The translations under genes and the position numbers were made by a program. Positions 1 through 10,799 of a DNA stretch of 64,000 bases are shown piece after piece. The DNA is from Filosporella fistucella (lineage: Eukaryota > Ascomycota > Leotiomycetes > Helotiales), in contig JAQJZZ010000001.1 of NCBI GenBank assembly GCA_030077755.1, forward strand, positions 434,001 through 498,000. Direction: 5' to 3'. A model generated the notes under the pieces. It did no database searches. It worked only from the letters and a program-made list of their open reading frames with translations, and had not been told where the DNA came from. Numbering within the stretch: the stretch's first letter is position 1; every line of letters begins with the position of its first letter.

Positions 1-895
1 TTTCTTCTATAAGCCCATGTCTGGTGCCCAAAGAGCAGCTAAGCTACGATGCAAGTGGCCGGGCTACATTCAAGATCAAAACCACTAATGGACAGCCTGC
101 TAACCCGGTTATTACAAAATCATCCGCAACTTGAACTTCAACGATACTCACGTCTATTTAGAATGACTAATAATGTGAGGACAGTATATGGTGACAATGC
201 TTCAATGTGAAACGAAAATTATACCTTCCGGTACAGCAGCGATAATTGTCCGAATTTGGACTAAGAAATATGAACAGAAGGGAGTTTGCGGAAGCTAAAT
301 TAGTTCCTGGATGAGATTAAGAGATTTCATCTCAGAGGAAGATACGCCCCTCCCCCAATCATCACTAAGCATAAACTCGTGGCAATATGGAACTGAACCT
401 CACTTCTACCACGTGCAACTTTACCAATCTCATATCTTGGGCAGAACTATTTCTGTGTAAGTCCACGTTCCAGGAACAGTGCAATGACTGGTCACTTGAC
501 GTTGCCAAGTGGTGACATGCAGGATCTGACAGGCGATGGGGATCCACTCTTGAACGTTGCCAAGAGTATGAGTCTAAAGAATTACTCAGTCAATGGCAAG
601 ACAGTTCCGTTATTGAAGTAAATACGAAACACATATTTAAGTTTATTGTATAAGTGCATTTTCCCGTATTCCATTATGGAGGTTGTGAAGAAAAGTAAAA
701 GGCAGCTATACGTCAGATAGCGAGATTCATTGTAAAATAAAGTTGTACATCCACCCCACCCTAGTTGTATCTGTTTCTATATCGTCTCCTTCTTGATTAA
801 TTATATGCCTCAAGATACCAAGACACCTCTTGCATATTCACACTGTCTTGGTACTTTATATTACCACTTGGCGTCACTCTATCGTCGCAAAATGT

Positions 896-904
896 CCCAC
901 GTGC
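896..904 (-). promoter_or_regulatory. Pho4/NUC-1 type E-box
   Basis: The plus strand reads CCCACGTGC, so the minus strand reads GCACGTGGG, matching the high-affinity binding site known for yeast Pho4; Neurospora NUC-1 also binds CACGTG. It lies about 165 bp upstream of the start codon of an alkaline phosphatase gene, the classic target of phosphate-starvation control. A second CACGTG is at 410-415. Binding is inferred, not shown. Confidence 0.55.
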
Positions 905-986
905 GCATCTGTCTATCACCAAATTCAAGGCAATGTGCAATATGTGTAATCTTTCAGCAAAAGCTAGAGCTAGTTTTGGGATTATC

Positions 987-994
987 TATATAAG
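987..994 (+). promoter_or_regulatory. TATA-like element upstream of alkaline phosphatase
   Basis: TATATAAG lies about 75 bp upstream of the start codon at 1068, a plausible TATA position for an inducible fungal gene. Confidence 0.45.
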
Positions 995-1067
995 AGCATA
1001 TTGTTCCTCTCTTGTAATGTTTTCTGCTTTTTCATACCTGCACCTTGCTCTCTTCAGCTTTTCAATC

Positions 1068-2852
1068 ATGCATCTCCCTGCATCGATTCTTGCGATCAGC
1101 ACCCTTCTTATCTCTACTACCTCAGCAGAGAGCTCCAAGAATTTCATCTATGTAGTACCAGATGGCTATGGTCCTGCCTCGCAGACTCTGGCTAGGGATT
1201 ATGCTTCGCTCTTGCGAAATGGGGAGAACACCGGAGCGCCTGTCACATATCAGCTGCCTGCCGATCAATTGGTATGTGATATAGAAGCTATTGATTTGCT
1301 TTATCCCCTCAAAAATATTGGTTCTGTAGAGAGAATGAAAAGGTTGATCTATTTATTTTGGGTAGGTCATAGGTAGTGTGCGCACTCTAGCATCCGATAA
1401 CTTGATCACCGACTCAGCAGCCTCAGCAACAGCTTTTGGCTGTGGTATCAAGACCTACAACGGTGGTATGGTTGAATTATACCTAGTATTGAAAGCAAAC
1501 TAAAATCAAGAAAGCTATTGGTGTAGATAAGGACGGCCAACCAGTTGGTTCTATCCTTGAGGCTGCTCATCTCGAAGGATTCAAGACGGGTCTGGTAGTA
1601 ACATCACGCATTACTCACGCCACCCCTGCATGTTTGTCCTTTCATGCTCTCTTTTATCTCAATCTACTAATATATTACAAGGTTACGCATCTCACGTCCT
1701 AGACCGGGACTCTGAAGCCGCGATTGCAGCTCAAGAAATCGGGTACTCTCATCCGCTTGGCTCAGTGGTCGATATCCTCCTTGGTGGCGGTCGATGCTTC
1801 TTCCAGCCCAAATCCACTTCTGGATCTTGTAGAGATGACGATATAGATTTGCTGAAGTGGGCCAAAGAGCAGGGGAAGAACGTCTTCACAGATAGAGCCG
1901 GATTCGATTCCCTGAAAAAGGGGACAGAAGGCAAATTGCCATATGTTGGGTTATTCACCAGTGGTAAGCCGCAACAAATAAATAAAAGAGAATGAATGAT
2001 TCTGATTAGAATAGGACATATGTCTTATGAGATTGACCGCAATCCAGCACTCGAGCCATCACTGGTTGAAATGGCAGAAACAGCTCTCACCTCACTCCTC
2101 CGGGCCACATCTTCATCCAAGAAGGGTATGTTGCTCTATTGGTTTGATCGTGCGATCCGCAACGCTTTTCTAACGATACTTTAGGTTTTTTCCTCATGAT
2201 TGAAGCCTCTCGCATCGACCACGCAGGGCACTCCAATGACCCAATCGGCCACCTACACGACACGCTCCAATACAATGCTCTCCTCGATTTCATCCGCTCT
2301 TGGATCAACGCTCATACAGACACCCAAATGCTCTCTGCAGCCGACCATGAAACGGGTGGTATCTCCCTGGTTGGATATAACCCTCTCGTCCTAAAAGCCG
2401 CAAACGCAAGCACCGAAGTCCTCTCCTCCAAGTTCACAAAGTACAGCGGTTCCTCCCCTTCAGAGTTCTTGAGGACGGAGATCTTTCCACAGTATGGATT
2501 ACTCAATCCCACAGATTCAGAGGTCGCACAATTGGTGGCTCTGAAAGGACAAAGCAGTTTTCAGAATGAGATGGGCAAGATGCTGAGCTCAAGAGGAGGA
2601 ATTAATTGGAGCAGCAGTGGCCATTCCGCTGTTGATATTACTCTTTTTGGGTATGGATCTGGGAGCAAGGGAAGCAAATTGAAGGCAGAAATGGGTGGGA
2701 ATTGGGACAACACCGAGTTGCCAGGTTATATTGAGCAGAGTTTGAAAGTCAGAATGAGAGAAGCAACAAAGGAGATTAGAAAAGGAGGAATTGAATGGGT
2801 TGGCAAAAGAGACGAGAGAGTGGAAAGAAGAGGATGCGAGGAACATTCTTAA
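1068..2852 (+). CDS. Secreted alkaline phosphatase (PHO8/phoA family)
   Basis: Hydrolyses phosphate monoesters with a metal-bound serine nucleophile. Six exons are supported by splice signals and frame: 1068-1271, 1366-1465, 1515-1631, 1682-1963, 2015-2125 and 2185-2852, giving 493 residues. The N-terminus MHLPASILAISTLLIS looks like a secretory signal peptide and there is no PHO8-type membrane anchor, so the enzyme is probably secreted. Family motifs seen: VVPDGYG near the start, TDSAASATAF with the nucleophilic serine, THATPA, GGGRCFF, the metal ligands in IEASRIDHAGH, and ADHETGG, then HSAVDITLFGYG near the C-terminus. The start is the ATG directly before the signal peptide; the longer upstream frame has no support. 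A Pho4-type E-box and a TATA element lie upstream, suggesting phosphate repression. Confidence 0.9.
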
Positions 2853-3766
2853 AGTGAACTGTTGGGGCGAATTTGCTGGAAGTTGAATTCGAGGGGAGTA
2901 AACTTGAAAATTGAAGTTTAATTCTTTCTTTGACTTTATTCTTAGAAATTCGAGGTACTTTTCGCATCGCGAATGTCGATGCTACTCGTGGCTATGAAAG
3001 AGATTGAGACTCGAGGGTGAGCCAGAAAAGTTCCTCATAATCTTGAGCTCACTCAAGGCAACAATACCAGATTAGAGAATTGGAGAATTGTTTGCACAAA
3101 ATAGCATCCTCAGATAGTCAAGATCTTGTGCTATCCAACGTCCCCATGGTTGACGATCCTCAACCAGAGCTCTAAAAGGCCGAGATTGCAGTCATTCGAC
3201 TAATTCTCCCAGGTCCCACTACAACAGAATCGGCGGAACTATGTTTTTCTTCCTTATGGCAGGCTATGCTCGCACTATTTTTCACAGTATTCTTGGGCAT
3301 TCAGCTAGCTCCATAGTCGCGGAGTTCATCTTCTGAACAAATCAACTGTGTACCTGTTGAGAAGGCGATCACAGGTCTCATAGAATCTCACACCAATGCG
3401 AACTTGAGAAACGTTAAGAAAATGCCTCCTAAAACTGAATCCATCTCCCAAGTTGAATCTTATATTTGTGGGCAATAAACTACAATAGTAGATAGACTGG
3501 GTGGAGCACAATAGCTGGACAACTACAATCTATCAATGCGATAGGACAATAGTAAGTCCAGTGACACAATAGCCGTCCAATTGAAGGAATGTTATATAAT
3601 TTTGCCAGTCTGATCACTTTGCTTCTTCCTCTCTTCTAGACCAAGACCTCTCACCTATTTTCAATCAGCTACGCAGCTATCATGACAATCACACACATCT
3701 AGCACATCTAGCATCTCTCTCTTCTTCCCTTCCGCCACTGTCATACCATATCGTAACATCACCATC
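2853..3766. other. Intergenic, no gene recognised
   Basis: Sequence between the phosphatase and a 159-residue hypothetical. The only frames are about 60 codons and not protein-like. The last 100 bp are pyrimidine-rich and look like a 5' leader for the next gene. Confidence 0.5.
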
Positions 3767-4246
3767 ATGGCGACAAATACGATGGCCCGTCGAGACATCC
3801 TCAAGCAAAGGAAAGCCACCAATCCTCTCCTGCGTGCCGCCACAATCCTATCTTCACCAACAGAATCGCGAAAATGGCTCCTCCTCAAAAACTTGGCGAT
3901 CATGAAACCAGCTTGGGCCAGACACACAGAATTGATTCCTGATGATGCAATCAAAAGATACTCAATGGTAGCAAAAAAGGAAAATCAACTACAAGTCCGA
4001 TATCGACGCATCGTCACAGCATTTGTGAGAGAGTATGCAGCTGGTAGCAGAGGCATCAAAATGGGGAAACGTTGGAGGAATGAGAAGATGGCAAACATTG
4101 CAAATCCAAATCCAAAGATGAAGAGAAAAAGTCGATTGAGTACTGTTACGTATGCAGATGAAATTGTGAATGTAGATGAGGCAGAAGAGGCGAGGCTGAG
4201 GGCAGCGCAAGAGGAGATCATAGAAGAAGAGGAGAACAAATTTTAG
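3767..4246 (+). CDS. Hypothetical basic protein, 159 residues
   Basis: A single open frame beginning at an ATG in good context (CATCATGG) after a pyrimidine-rich leader. The protein is strongly basic through residue about 120 (many Arg/Lys, including KQRKATNPLLRAATIL and NPKMKRKSR) and ends in an acidic Glu-rich tail. The N-terminal half contains a WLLLKNLAIMKPAW segment. There is no signal peptide, membrane segment or known catalytic motif. I do not recognise the family. A mitochondrial or nuclear basic protein is possible but unsupported. Antisense frames of 84 and 120 codons over the same stretch look like shadows. Confidence 0.6.
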   Translation: MATNTMARRDILKQRKATNPLLRAATILSSPTESRKWLLLKNLAIMKPAWARHTELIPDDAIKRYSMVAKKENQLQVRYRRIVTAFVREYAAGSRGIKMGKRWRNEKMANIANPNPKMKRKSRLSTVTYADEIVNVDEAEEARLRAAQEEIIEEEENKF

Positions 4247-4869
4247 ATGCGAAAATTCGAAAAGAGATTCAGATGATTGAAGGTTTCTTGAGATTGTTTT
4301 GTTGACTGATTCGGGGAATACATTTAAACCTTGTCGATCATTTGTTTTCATTCGAATGAAGGCAAATTTTTACCTGTTGGTACCCTTAATTGCAAGTGTG
4401 AAAAGGAAGACAAATGTTGTAGTATTACCTGGTGGACTTGTTGTATCAGAATATGCCCCGAGTCTGATTTCGGACTCGAGGGCAAGCGAGCTCTTTTGTG
4501 CTGCTGACTATAAGCACTTTCTATGCTCACGATACCTAGTATCTAGTAGAAGAATCAGTGGAATACTGATCATTACAGGATGAGTGACCATCGTTCGAAT
4601 GTGACTAGGCATACTCATACACAATGTGATATGACACATGGGAAGGGTTGTGTTTGTGGATGCCGTCCTAGTGAAACCTGGAAAAATGTTTGAGTTACTA
4701 TGAAAGTAGTCCAACGTTAGGGGCTGTATTGTAGTCATACAAGCAAGCAAGGAAGCGATAGAACTAGCTTTATAAACTAGCAAAATCCTGTATTGAAGAA
4801 TACATCAACTTCCTCCTGAGCTTCACCCAGCTGAACACTATCAGAGCATTATTTCCGCCTACCTACACA
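4247..4869. other. Intergenic, no gene recognised
   Basis: Nothing coding is supported. The final 80 bp (TTTATAAACTAG near 4770, then a C-rich leader) look like the promoter and leader of the zinc-finger-like gene starting at 4870. Confidence 0.5.
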
Positions 4870-5748
4870 ATGGCTTCTTACATTGACAATTCCAATTACC
4901 AAACGTATCCCGATGCCATACTTCACGGACACAGAGGCGATGTTGAAGCTGATAATACGCGCTCATGGCAGCACCCCAGGGATAACTCAATTCAATCACG
5001 CAAAATAGATCTCATGAACGTGTGCCCAGCTCTAAGAGTTTCTGTGCCCCTTGGCTCCTCTCAAGACATCGAACAACCTGATTGGGTCCCACCGTACAAA
5101 GCAACATCATTCATCAAAGAGAAGGCAGGTGGTACCTCCTACGAATCGTACCATGCAATAAAGTCCAATGGCTTATCCACCCCTAAAAAGTACAGCTACC
5201 AGGTAGATGGAGAGTCAAATGAGAAGCAAATTCCGTTTTGGGAAAACGAAACTTTCCATCTTACGCATTCGGACTATGCCAACAACCCAAAAGCTATCAT
5301 CAACAAGCTACTGTCTTTCATGGTGCTCGAAGTACCGTGGACAGTGACTTTCAGTACAAATGCATCTTCTGGTAATATTATCCACCTCCCACATAGTTCC
5401 GCAACTTTGGGAAATAGTAGCGGAGGGGGTAAGAAGAACCAAGAAGAACAAAGAAATAGTGAGCAGGCCGAGGCCAAGGCCAAGGCCATCATTAAAAAGA
5501 AAGGGTATTGGATATGTGTAAGTGCTGCTAATTCCGACTGATAGATCATAGTGACTGGACTGATACTACCAAAGTGTGCATGCAGTCCTCGCGGGTGGCA
5601 AAATACTCCATGGGTGGCAACGTTGAATATCGATGCCAAAAGCGAGTGCTGGAAGTGCAAGCACACACATTGCAAGAACTGTCCAGACCCAGGAAATTGG
5701 GAAAGTTGTTACCTGATTGAGGCCCTTTTCAGAAGATGTGAAAAGTGA
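4870..5748 (+). CDS. Hypothetical protein with C-terminal Cys/His zinc-binding motif
   Basis: Two exons, 4870-5517 and 5575-5748, joined by a 57-nt intron (GTAAGT...CCAAAG) with frame preserved, giving 273 residues. The first 200 residues are hydrophilic with no known fold; an alanine/lysine-rich stretch (about residues 195-212) precedes the zinc motif. The splice joins WIC to CACSPRG and is followed by SECWKCKHTHCKNC, giving a CxxC...CxxC-x-H-x-H-C-x2-C pattern like the zinc ribbons found in many small fungal proteins with a WxCCxCG signature. Unspliced, the first exon would end at a TGA within the intron and lose half the cysteines. Specific function unknown; a zinc-binding adaptor or regulatory role is inference. 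Confidence 0.65.
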
Positions 5749-6093
5749 TAAGTATTCGGTGGCAGAGAGTGAGAGCAGAGAGTGAGACTCATTGGTACTT
5801 CACTCTGGAGGTATGAAATAGGCAGTGGTGGTTCGGTACGGCATTTCCGCGACTCATTTCTTACGAGAATAATCTCAACTCCATGATCTACAACACGGGA
5901 TTTTGTACCTTGTGAATTTTAAGTGAGGCGAACTGAGCGGAACTCGGCTAGTGGGGAAGTGCTTGCAAGTCACTAGAATCACCGCTCTGTCACATTCGAT
6001 GCGGCGTTGAATAACAGCACCAAGACCATAATCGGAGTTTTATTGTACTTCCAAGTCCAAAATTTCATCATCTTCCCTGCTATAACCCATGGC
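5749..6093. other. Short intergenic region between convergent genes
   Basis: Probable 3' region of the zinc-motif gene and of the SET-domain gene on the other strand. Nothing else seen. Confidence 0.5.
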
Positions 6094-7410
6094 TCATCCT
6101 CGGAGGCCCAAATCCCAGCACCACACCTTTGTCTCTCCCTTCTCCAGCACCTTCAGATTCTCCAAATTCCCTGGCCCCTCTTTCTCCCATACAACCCAAT
6201 TCCCCACGGCCTTCTCAGCCCACATCCTACTCTCCTCTCCGAGTCCCCAAACACAAGACCTAAACGCAGCAAGCATATACGCTTCCGCAACCACATCATG
6301 CAGATTCTCTTTTTCATACAAATGCACCAATTCCCTAACACTTTCCATCTCATCTTTCCTCATTCCAAAAGTTTGGAAATTCAACATCTTAGTTCTCAAT
6401 TCCAAGATTCTCTCAACCCTATTATCACTTTCCTCTCTTCCTTTCTGATCAAGGGAGCAAAGATGACAAGAGCATTCAAAACCCCAATGTCCCTTAATAA
6501 CCCTCTGCCGTTCCTCAAACACCCTCTTCTGATCGATATAACTAAACGTGATCTCCTCCCCTATTTCTATCTCTCTCACAGCATGTACTTTCTGCATTAA
6601 ACTCTTCGGATCTAATGCAAATCGTGCATTAGGACGACACGCATGATTTATCCGTGCCGATTCAGGAATGATGACTGCATGGTTTTCAGCCCTGGAGCCA
6701 AACTTGACGGAGAAACCGTTTGTGAGGAGGATATCTTCTATTTTGTCCGGAAGGGTGAAGTGGGCTGCTAGCGAGAGGAATAGATTTTGAGAGGGAGAAG
6801 GAAGAGAGGACATGGCGGTTTGTTGGAGAGAAAGTCGGGTCTTGCTGCTGAGTTCTGAGATTGCGCTTTCGTGAATTATGAAGAGAGGGTGGGATTCTAG
6901 GATCAAATCGCCTTTTTGGAAGTTTTTATTAGCGATGAGGCCAATGCCTCGATTTGGGAGGGAGGACGCGAAGAAGCCTGGTGGTGAGGAGGCTGTAGGT
7001 GGTGGTGAGGGTGGGAGGGAAGCGGAAATAGAGGTGTATATATCGGGAGTTGTGAGGAGTGTTAGTCCTCTATATTCAGCGAATGAGGGAATCGTGAATA
7101 TGCAATACTCCGACCCGGAGTCACCTGTAACGCATTGCTTCCCAGAGGAGGGTGTGTCATGTGACCAGGTGTTTGTGCTGAAGTTCTGTGGCAAAGCGAG
7201 TTGAAGAGTGGCTGGACATATCGGCTGTGTCAAAATAGAGTAGCCAGACTGAGTGTCTTCGTAAGATCGGCTTCGACATATTCTTTCATCCCCAAATGTA
7301 TATTGGTGGCCCTTCTTCCCAGAAGGAAAAATTGGAGATTGGTCCCGACTCGCCACGGCACGTCCCAACTGACCCAAACACACTACTGAATATATTAATT
7401 GAAAATACAT
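6094..7410 (-). CDS. SET-domain protein with signal-like N-terminus
   Basis: A single-exon frame of 438 residues read from the first plausible ATG at 7410; the frame is open upstream to 7503 but has a less likely N-terminus. The SET domain spans roughly residues 160-300: the N-terminal part contains NRGIGLIANKNFQKGDLIL, followed by the knot motif INHACRPNARF (NHxCxPN) and EIGEEITFSYID (GEEIxxxY). A post-SET-like CxC-x2-C follows in FECSCHLC. This order is typical of SMYD/Set5-like protein lysine methyltransferases, which use S-adenosylmethionine. The first 20 residues, MYFQLIYSVVCLGQLGRAVA, look like a cleavable signal peptide, which is odd for a histone-type methyltransferase. The substrate cannot be told from sequence. 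Large frames on the opposite strand here are antisense shadows. Confidence 0.8.
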   Translation of the reverse strand: MYFQLIYSVVCLGQLGRAVASRDQSPIFPSGKKGHQYTFGDERICRSRSYEDTQSGYSILTQPICPATLQLALPQNFSTNTWSHDTPSSGKQCVTGDSGSEYCIFTIPSFAEYRGLTLLTTPDIYTSISASLPPSPPPTASSPPGFFASSLPNRGIGLIANKNFQKGDLILESHPLFIIHESAISELSSKTRLSLQQTAMSSLPSPSQNLFLSLAAHFTLPDKIEDILLTNGFSVKFGSRAENHAVIIPESARINHACRPNARFALDPKSLMQKVHAVREIEIGEEITFSYIDQKRVFEERQRVIKGHWGFECSCHLCSLDQKGREESDNRVERILELRTKMLNFQTFGMRKDEMESVRELVHLYEKENLHDVVAEAYMLAAFRSCVWGLGEESRMWAEKAVGNWVVWEKEGPGNLENLKVLEKGETKVWCWDLGLRG

Positions 7411-7878
7411 CGTATAATCCACTTCATAAGATGCTGAATGAAAACTCCAGTGTTGAATATGTATAGTTGAATATATACATCTTGTTCGCGACTGTCTGTG
7501 CAAAAATGGCTTGGGTGTTTCAACATCACATCATCGAAACAAATGGTGCCTCGAATCACAACCCCATACTCCTACTCTCAACACATCCATATATGCATGG
7601 TGATCAGAAGCAAACCTCGCTTGCACCCTTACTCCAGAGATATCCTGACCGAAGTAAAATTGAGTTGGATTGGGCAGTCACGTGAGCTCAACATGCAAAT
7701 ATGTGAGGATGAATTGCGCTAGGACACAGCCCACATAGAGCTCAGGGCTTCTTCACTCGTTGAATTCTTGTTGCCCAAATTCATGATATACATGACAATT
7801 GAGCCTTGACAGACTCGTTCCAATGCCCCAGGCAATTTGCGACAAGTTATGGTAATGGTAATGCCGCAACTTGTTAAC
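7411..7878. other. Intergenic, no gene recognised
   Basis: Lies between the start of the SET gene and the 3' end of the RRN9 gene, both on the minus strand. It should contain the SET gene promoter. Small plus-strand frames are not protein-like. Confidence 0.5.
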
Positions 7879-9762
7879 TTAATCATCAATCGCATCTTCG
7901 AGAAACTCTTCTTTTGATCTAGTCTCGCTTCTTGTCACCCTCAATTTGGTTTCTGGCATTATGTTGACGCTGCCAGAGTTTTCATCCCAGGTTGATTCAT
8001 CGTCCGATCTGTCAGTATCGTCTTCCCTCGTTCGCTTCGAGGCTCCTTTGTATGATCCCCTCTCAACTCTGTAATGTTTCGTAGGCTTGAGAAAGCCATC
8101 AACATGTACAGCACCATCCATTTCTTCGTCGCTTGGCAAGATATAATCATCGAGCTGGTCTTTGGAGACTTGATGTGCTCTTTGCACGTGCGCTTTCAAG
8201 GCATTGCTATCAGCAAAGCCCTTATTGCGCCTACGCGGGCAATCTTCGACAGGACAGAAGCATTGTGGTTTTCGTATCTGTAGACTAGTTGGGTTATTTC
8301 GTTGTACACTGGATTTTTGTGGCCGATTCTCTTCATCTGAGCTACTCGACTCGCTACTGATACCATCTGACCCGCTCAAAAACGATTGAAGTGGTTCTGG
8401 TACATATTGGATTGGGTCCTCGGCTTTCTCCCCGTGAGGGATTTCATGCATAGTCCTCATAACCATACCTTCTCCAAATAAGCTCGCACATCGCTGTGTA
8501 GCTCTGGTGATTACATCTGGTGGAAATCCGACAAGTGCGGCGGACCCAAGAACTTGACTCCAGTCACGAAGATTAAGTTTTCTTTGTCGTCGAGCGAATA
8601 CGTCCCCGCCTTGCTTAATTGCAGACCTACTTCGAGATCTAGACCGACGTGCAGGTGATTTTGGTGCCTCCATCTCTAGGGGTGGTGCAAATACTGGTAA
8701 TGCCTTCTTCTGCATCCGAGCAATTCGAACAAGGCAATCTTGCTGTGATTCTCCATCTAGCCTCTCGTATATTTTTTGCGGTCGACCAAGATGGGTTTTC
8801 TTAGACCGTAGCATAGTGGAATCTTCGAGTTCAGCAGCAACATCTCCATTCCGGGTCCGGTGTGCTAAATTTGCGAACTTTCGCGGCCTTCCTCGGGGAC
8901 GCCTTTCTGGAGTGATTGATTCTGATCCGCTGCCAGAAGTTTCTTCATCAGTAGTCCCCTCCGAGAAAGAGACCGTACGGCATGTTTGCCGCACATGGTG
9001 CAAAGCCATCAGGACTTCATCTAGCTTTGAAAGTGTGTGTCGAATAGAAGGGCGTAGGACATCCCGTGCATGCTCGTCGTCAGCTGCAACTACCGGCTGC
9101 AATATCACGCTCTCATGTTCAGATTCAGAATCTCCATCAGATGATGAATCCCCACTCATAGACTCATTGCTTGTTTGTCTAGATCTTGTTTCGCCTTTCC
9201 GAGACCGACTTCTCGTTGGCAAGAGGTTGTCTCCTTCGGTTTCTCGGGATTGAAATCGCTCTTTCGCTTGTCGCAATGCCAACCCCGTGAGAACATCCTC
9301 TATCTCACGGCTTGGTGCATCCGTCTCCCTCAATTTGAATGTATATGCAGCGAAGGGGTCATCGGGACCAACAGTTTCATCCTTTCGCGGGACATCTTCT
9401 GGCGGCAGTGGCCATGCAGTCCAGTATTTGGGTGGGTTGAAGGTGAGATCTTCTTCAGGTATCGCGGGGTTCTCCTCTTTCGATTTCTATAGTATGATTA
9501 GCCGGTGAAGTTTTGAATCAGAAAATTATAATACCTCTGGATTCTCAATATACTCTCTAGCTCGTCGTTTCAATGCGTGGGCGCTGTACAAATGTATGCT
9601 CAAGTCCGCGTTTCTGATGTGATCCAAGCTTGCAGCCAGCTCCGTTTCTTGCTTTGTAAGCTTCCTCCATGTTGATTTAGGACCATTCCAACGGTTTGGG
9701 CGAGGTTCATTTAGTTCATCTGAAGATCCGGAAGTGTCATTCTCCTCTTCATGTGTCGACAT
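7879..9762 (-). CDS. RRN9: RNA polymerase I-specific initiation factor RRN9-like protein
   Basis: Rrn9 is a subunit of the upstream activation factor that recruits RNA polymerase I to rDNA. Two exons, 9535-9762 and 7879-9486, are joined across a 48-nt GTATTA...TATAG intron, giving 611 residues. The N-terminal 130 residues carry the Rrn9 domain pattern: RWNGPKSTWRKLT, then LAASLDHIRNADLSIHLY followed by AHALKRRARE, and PPKYWTAWPLPPEDVPR. The middle is disordered and rich in Ser, Glu and Arg. Near the C-terminus a C2H2-like element occurs: CPVEDC, an 18-residue spacer with NALKAHVQ, then HVQRAH. The ATG at 9762 is used because an upstream in-frame TTG is not a normal fungal start. The open frame beginning at 9333 is only an internal part of exon 2. 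Family assignment rests on the Rrn9 motifs. Confidence 0.82.
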
Positions 9763-10799
9763 TGTCAAACTGCGAGGAACATTTTTCGCGTCGCAAGGCT
9801 GAGACTAAGCCCGCAAGGCTGGGAAGCTAGTCCTAGAAAGGGAATGTGGGCTGCGAGGGTCGACTACCTCATCATTTGAGTCCGGTTCAAATTCTACAAC
9901 GTCCATCATGATGCCTTGCCTACCTAGGTACTCACATTTAACGCGAACACAAGCAAGTGCGTTCGACTTCTCCATGCCGGGAACTAGCTAGTAGCTACAA
10001 ACAATTATGGTCTGGACAAATTTGAAGCAGAGCTTCTTAATGTCTAGACTGCATTCTGCTGGGTCTGTCACGCGGCTTGAAATGCCTCACAAAGTTGTGG
10101 TAGGAAGCTTTTTGAGCATCACTGCTGCATATTTTAGGCGAATATTTCAATTATGGTACTTGCTAGACTTCATCATCACTGTTTTCCACTCAAAGTTGCG
10201 CCAACATTCACCCTCGTCCCAATAATCATATGCTTTTTTTCTTAAGCAACTGTGTCTCGATTTGTGGCTGTAGGTTGTGCTCTTGACTTATTTCAGCCCA
10301 CTAAAAGTGGGGTTGGCAGCAGATGGTCTTCCATCTCACCCGCGTTTAATCCTCATGGAGTTTGGATTGCTATATTTTTGATCCTGGTATTACTTTGGTC
10401 CTAAGTCGTGCCGGTTCACGTTGACATCACCAGTTGTTACGGTAGGGCATTAGAGGTGCGAACCCTCTTCAAACGGACGTTTGCTCCTATGCCAGCTATT
10501 AAGGAATGAAATTCTCTCTCTTTTCCTTCCGTCCCTCTTCCTTTTGTTTCATTTCATACATCTTTTGGTTAAAACTCGAGCACGGAAAGTAAGCAAATAC
10601 GATAGTACAAATTGCCTCTGCTTCAGAATTGCGGGCAAACTAAGTTATGAGTCAGTAAATTCAATTTAATCCAATATTCACAAAATATCCGGAGATTTCT
10701 ATCATCTCAACACCAGTGATCACACCTCAAATACCGTATTAAAATATATCTTTTGGCTCCAACCTACCACCAAACGCAATTGATACAACAGCTTTCGAC
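9763..10799. other. Intergenic region upstream of RRN9 and of a small gene
   Basis: The left end is the RRN9 promoter. No gene is supported. A tRNA T-loop-like string GGTGCGAACCC near 10456 has no matching tRNA arms. The last 150 bp (open frame from 10743, no ATG) probably contain an unseen 5' exon or leader for the next gene. Confidence 0.45.

Larger units (their letters stand above)
1..1067. other. Intergenic region, promoter of alkaline phosphatase gene
   Basis: No coding sequence is recognised here; the open frames are short and have no protein-like composition. The right end is the upstream region of the alkaline phosphatase gene and contains two CACGTG E-boxes (410-415 and 898-903) and a TATATAAG element at 987-994. 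Confidence 0.6.

Noticed and set aside
6007..6600. 197-codon plus-strand open frame
   Set aside because: Antisense to the SET-domain coding sequence; composition is a shadow of it.
10440..10475. tRNA T-loop-like string GGTGCGAACCC
   Set aside because: No matching A box, anticodon arm or acceptor stem nearby.
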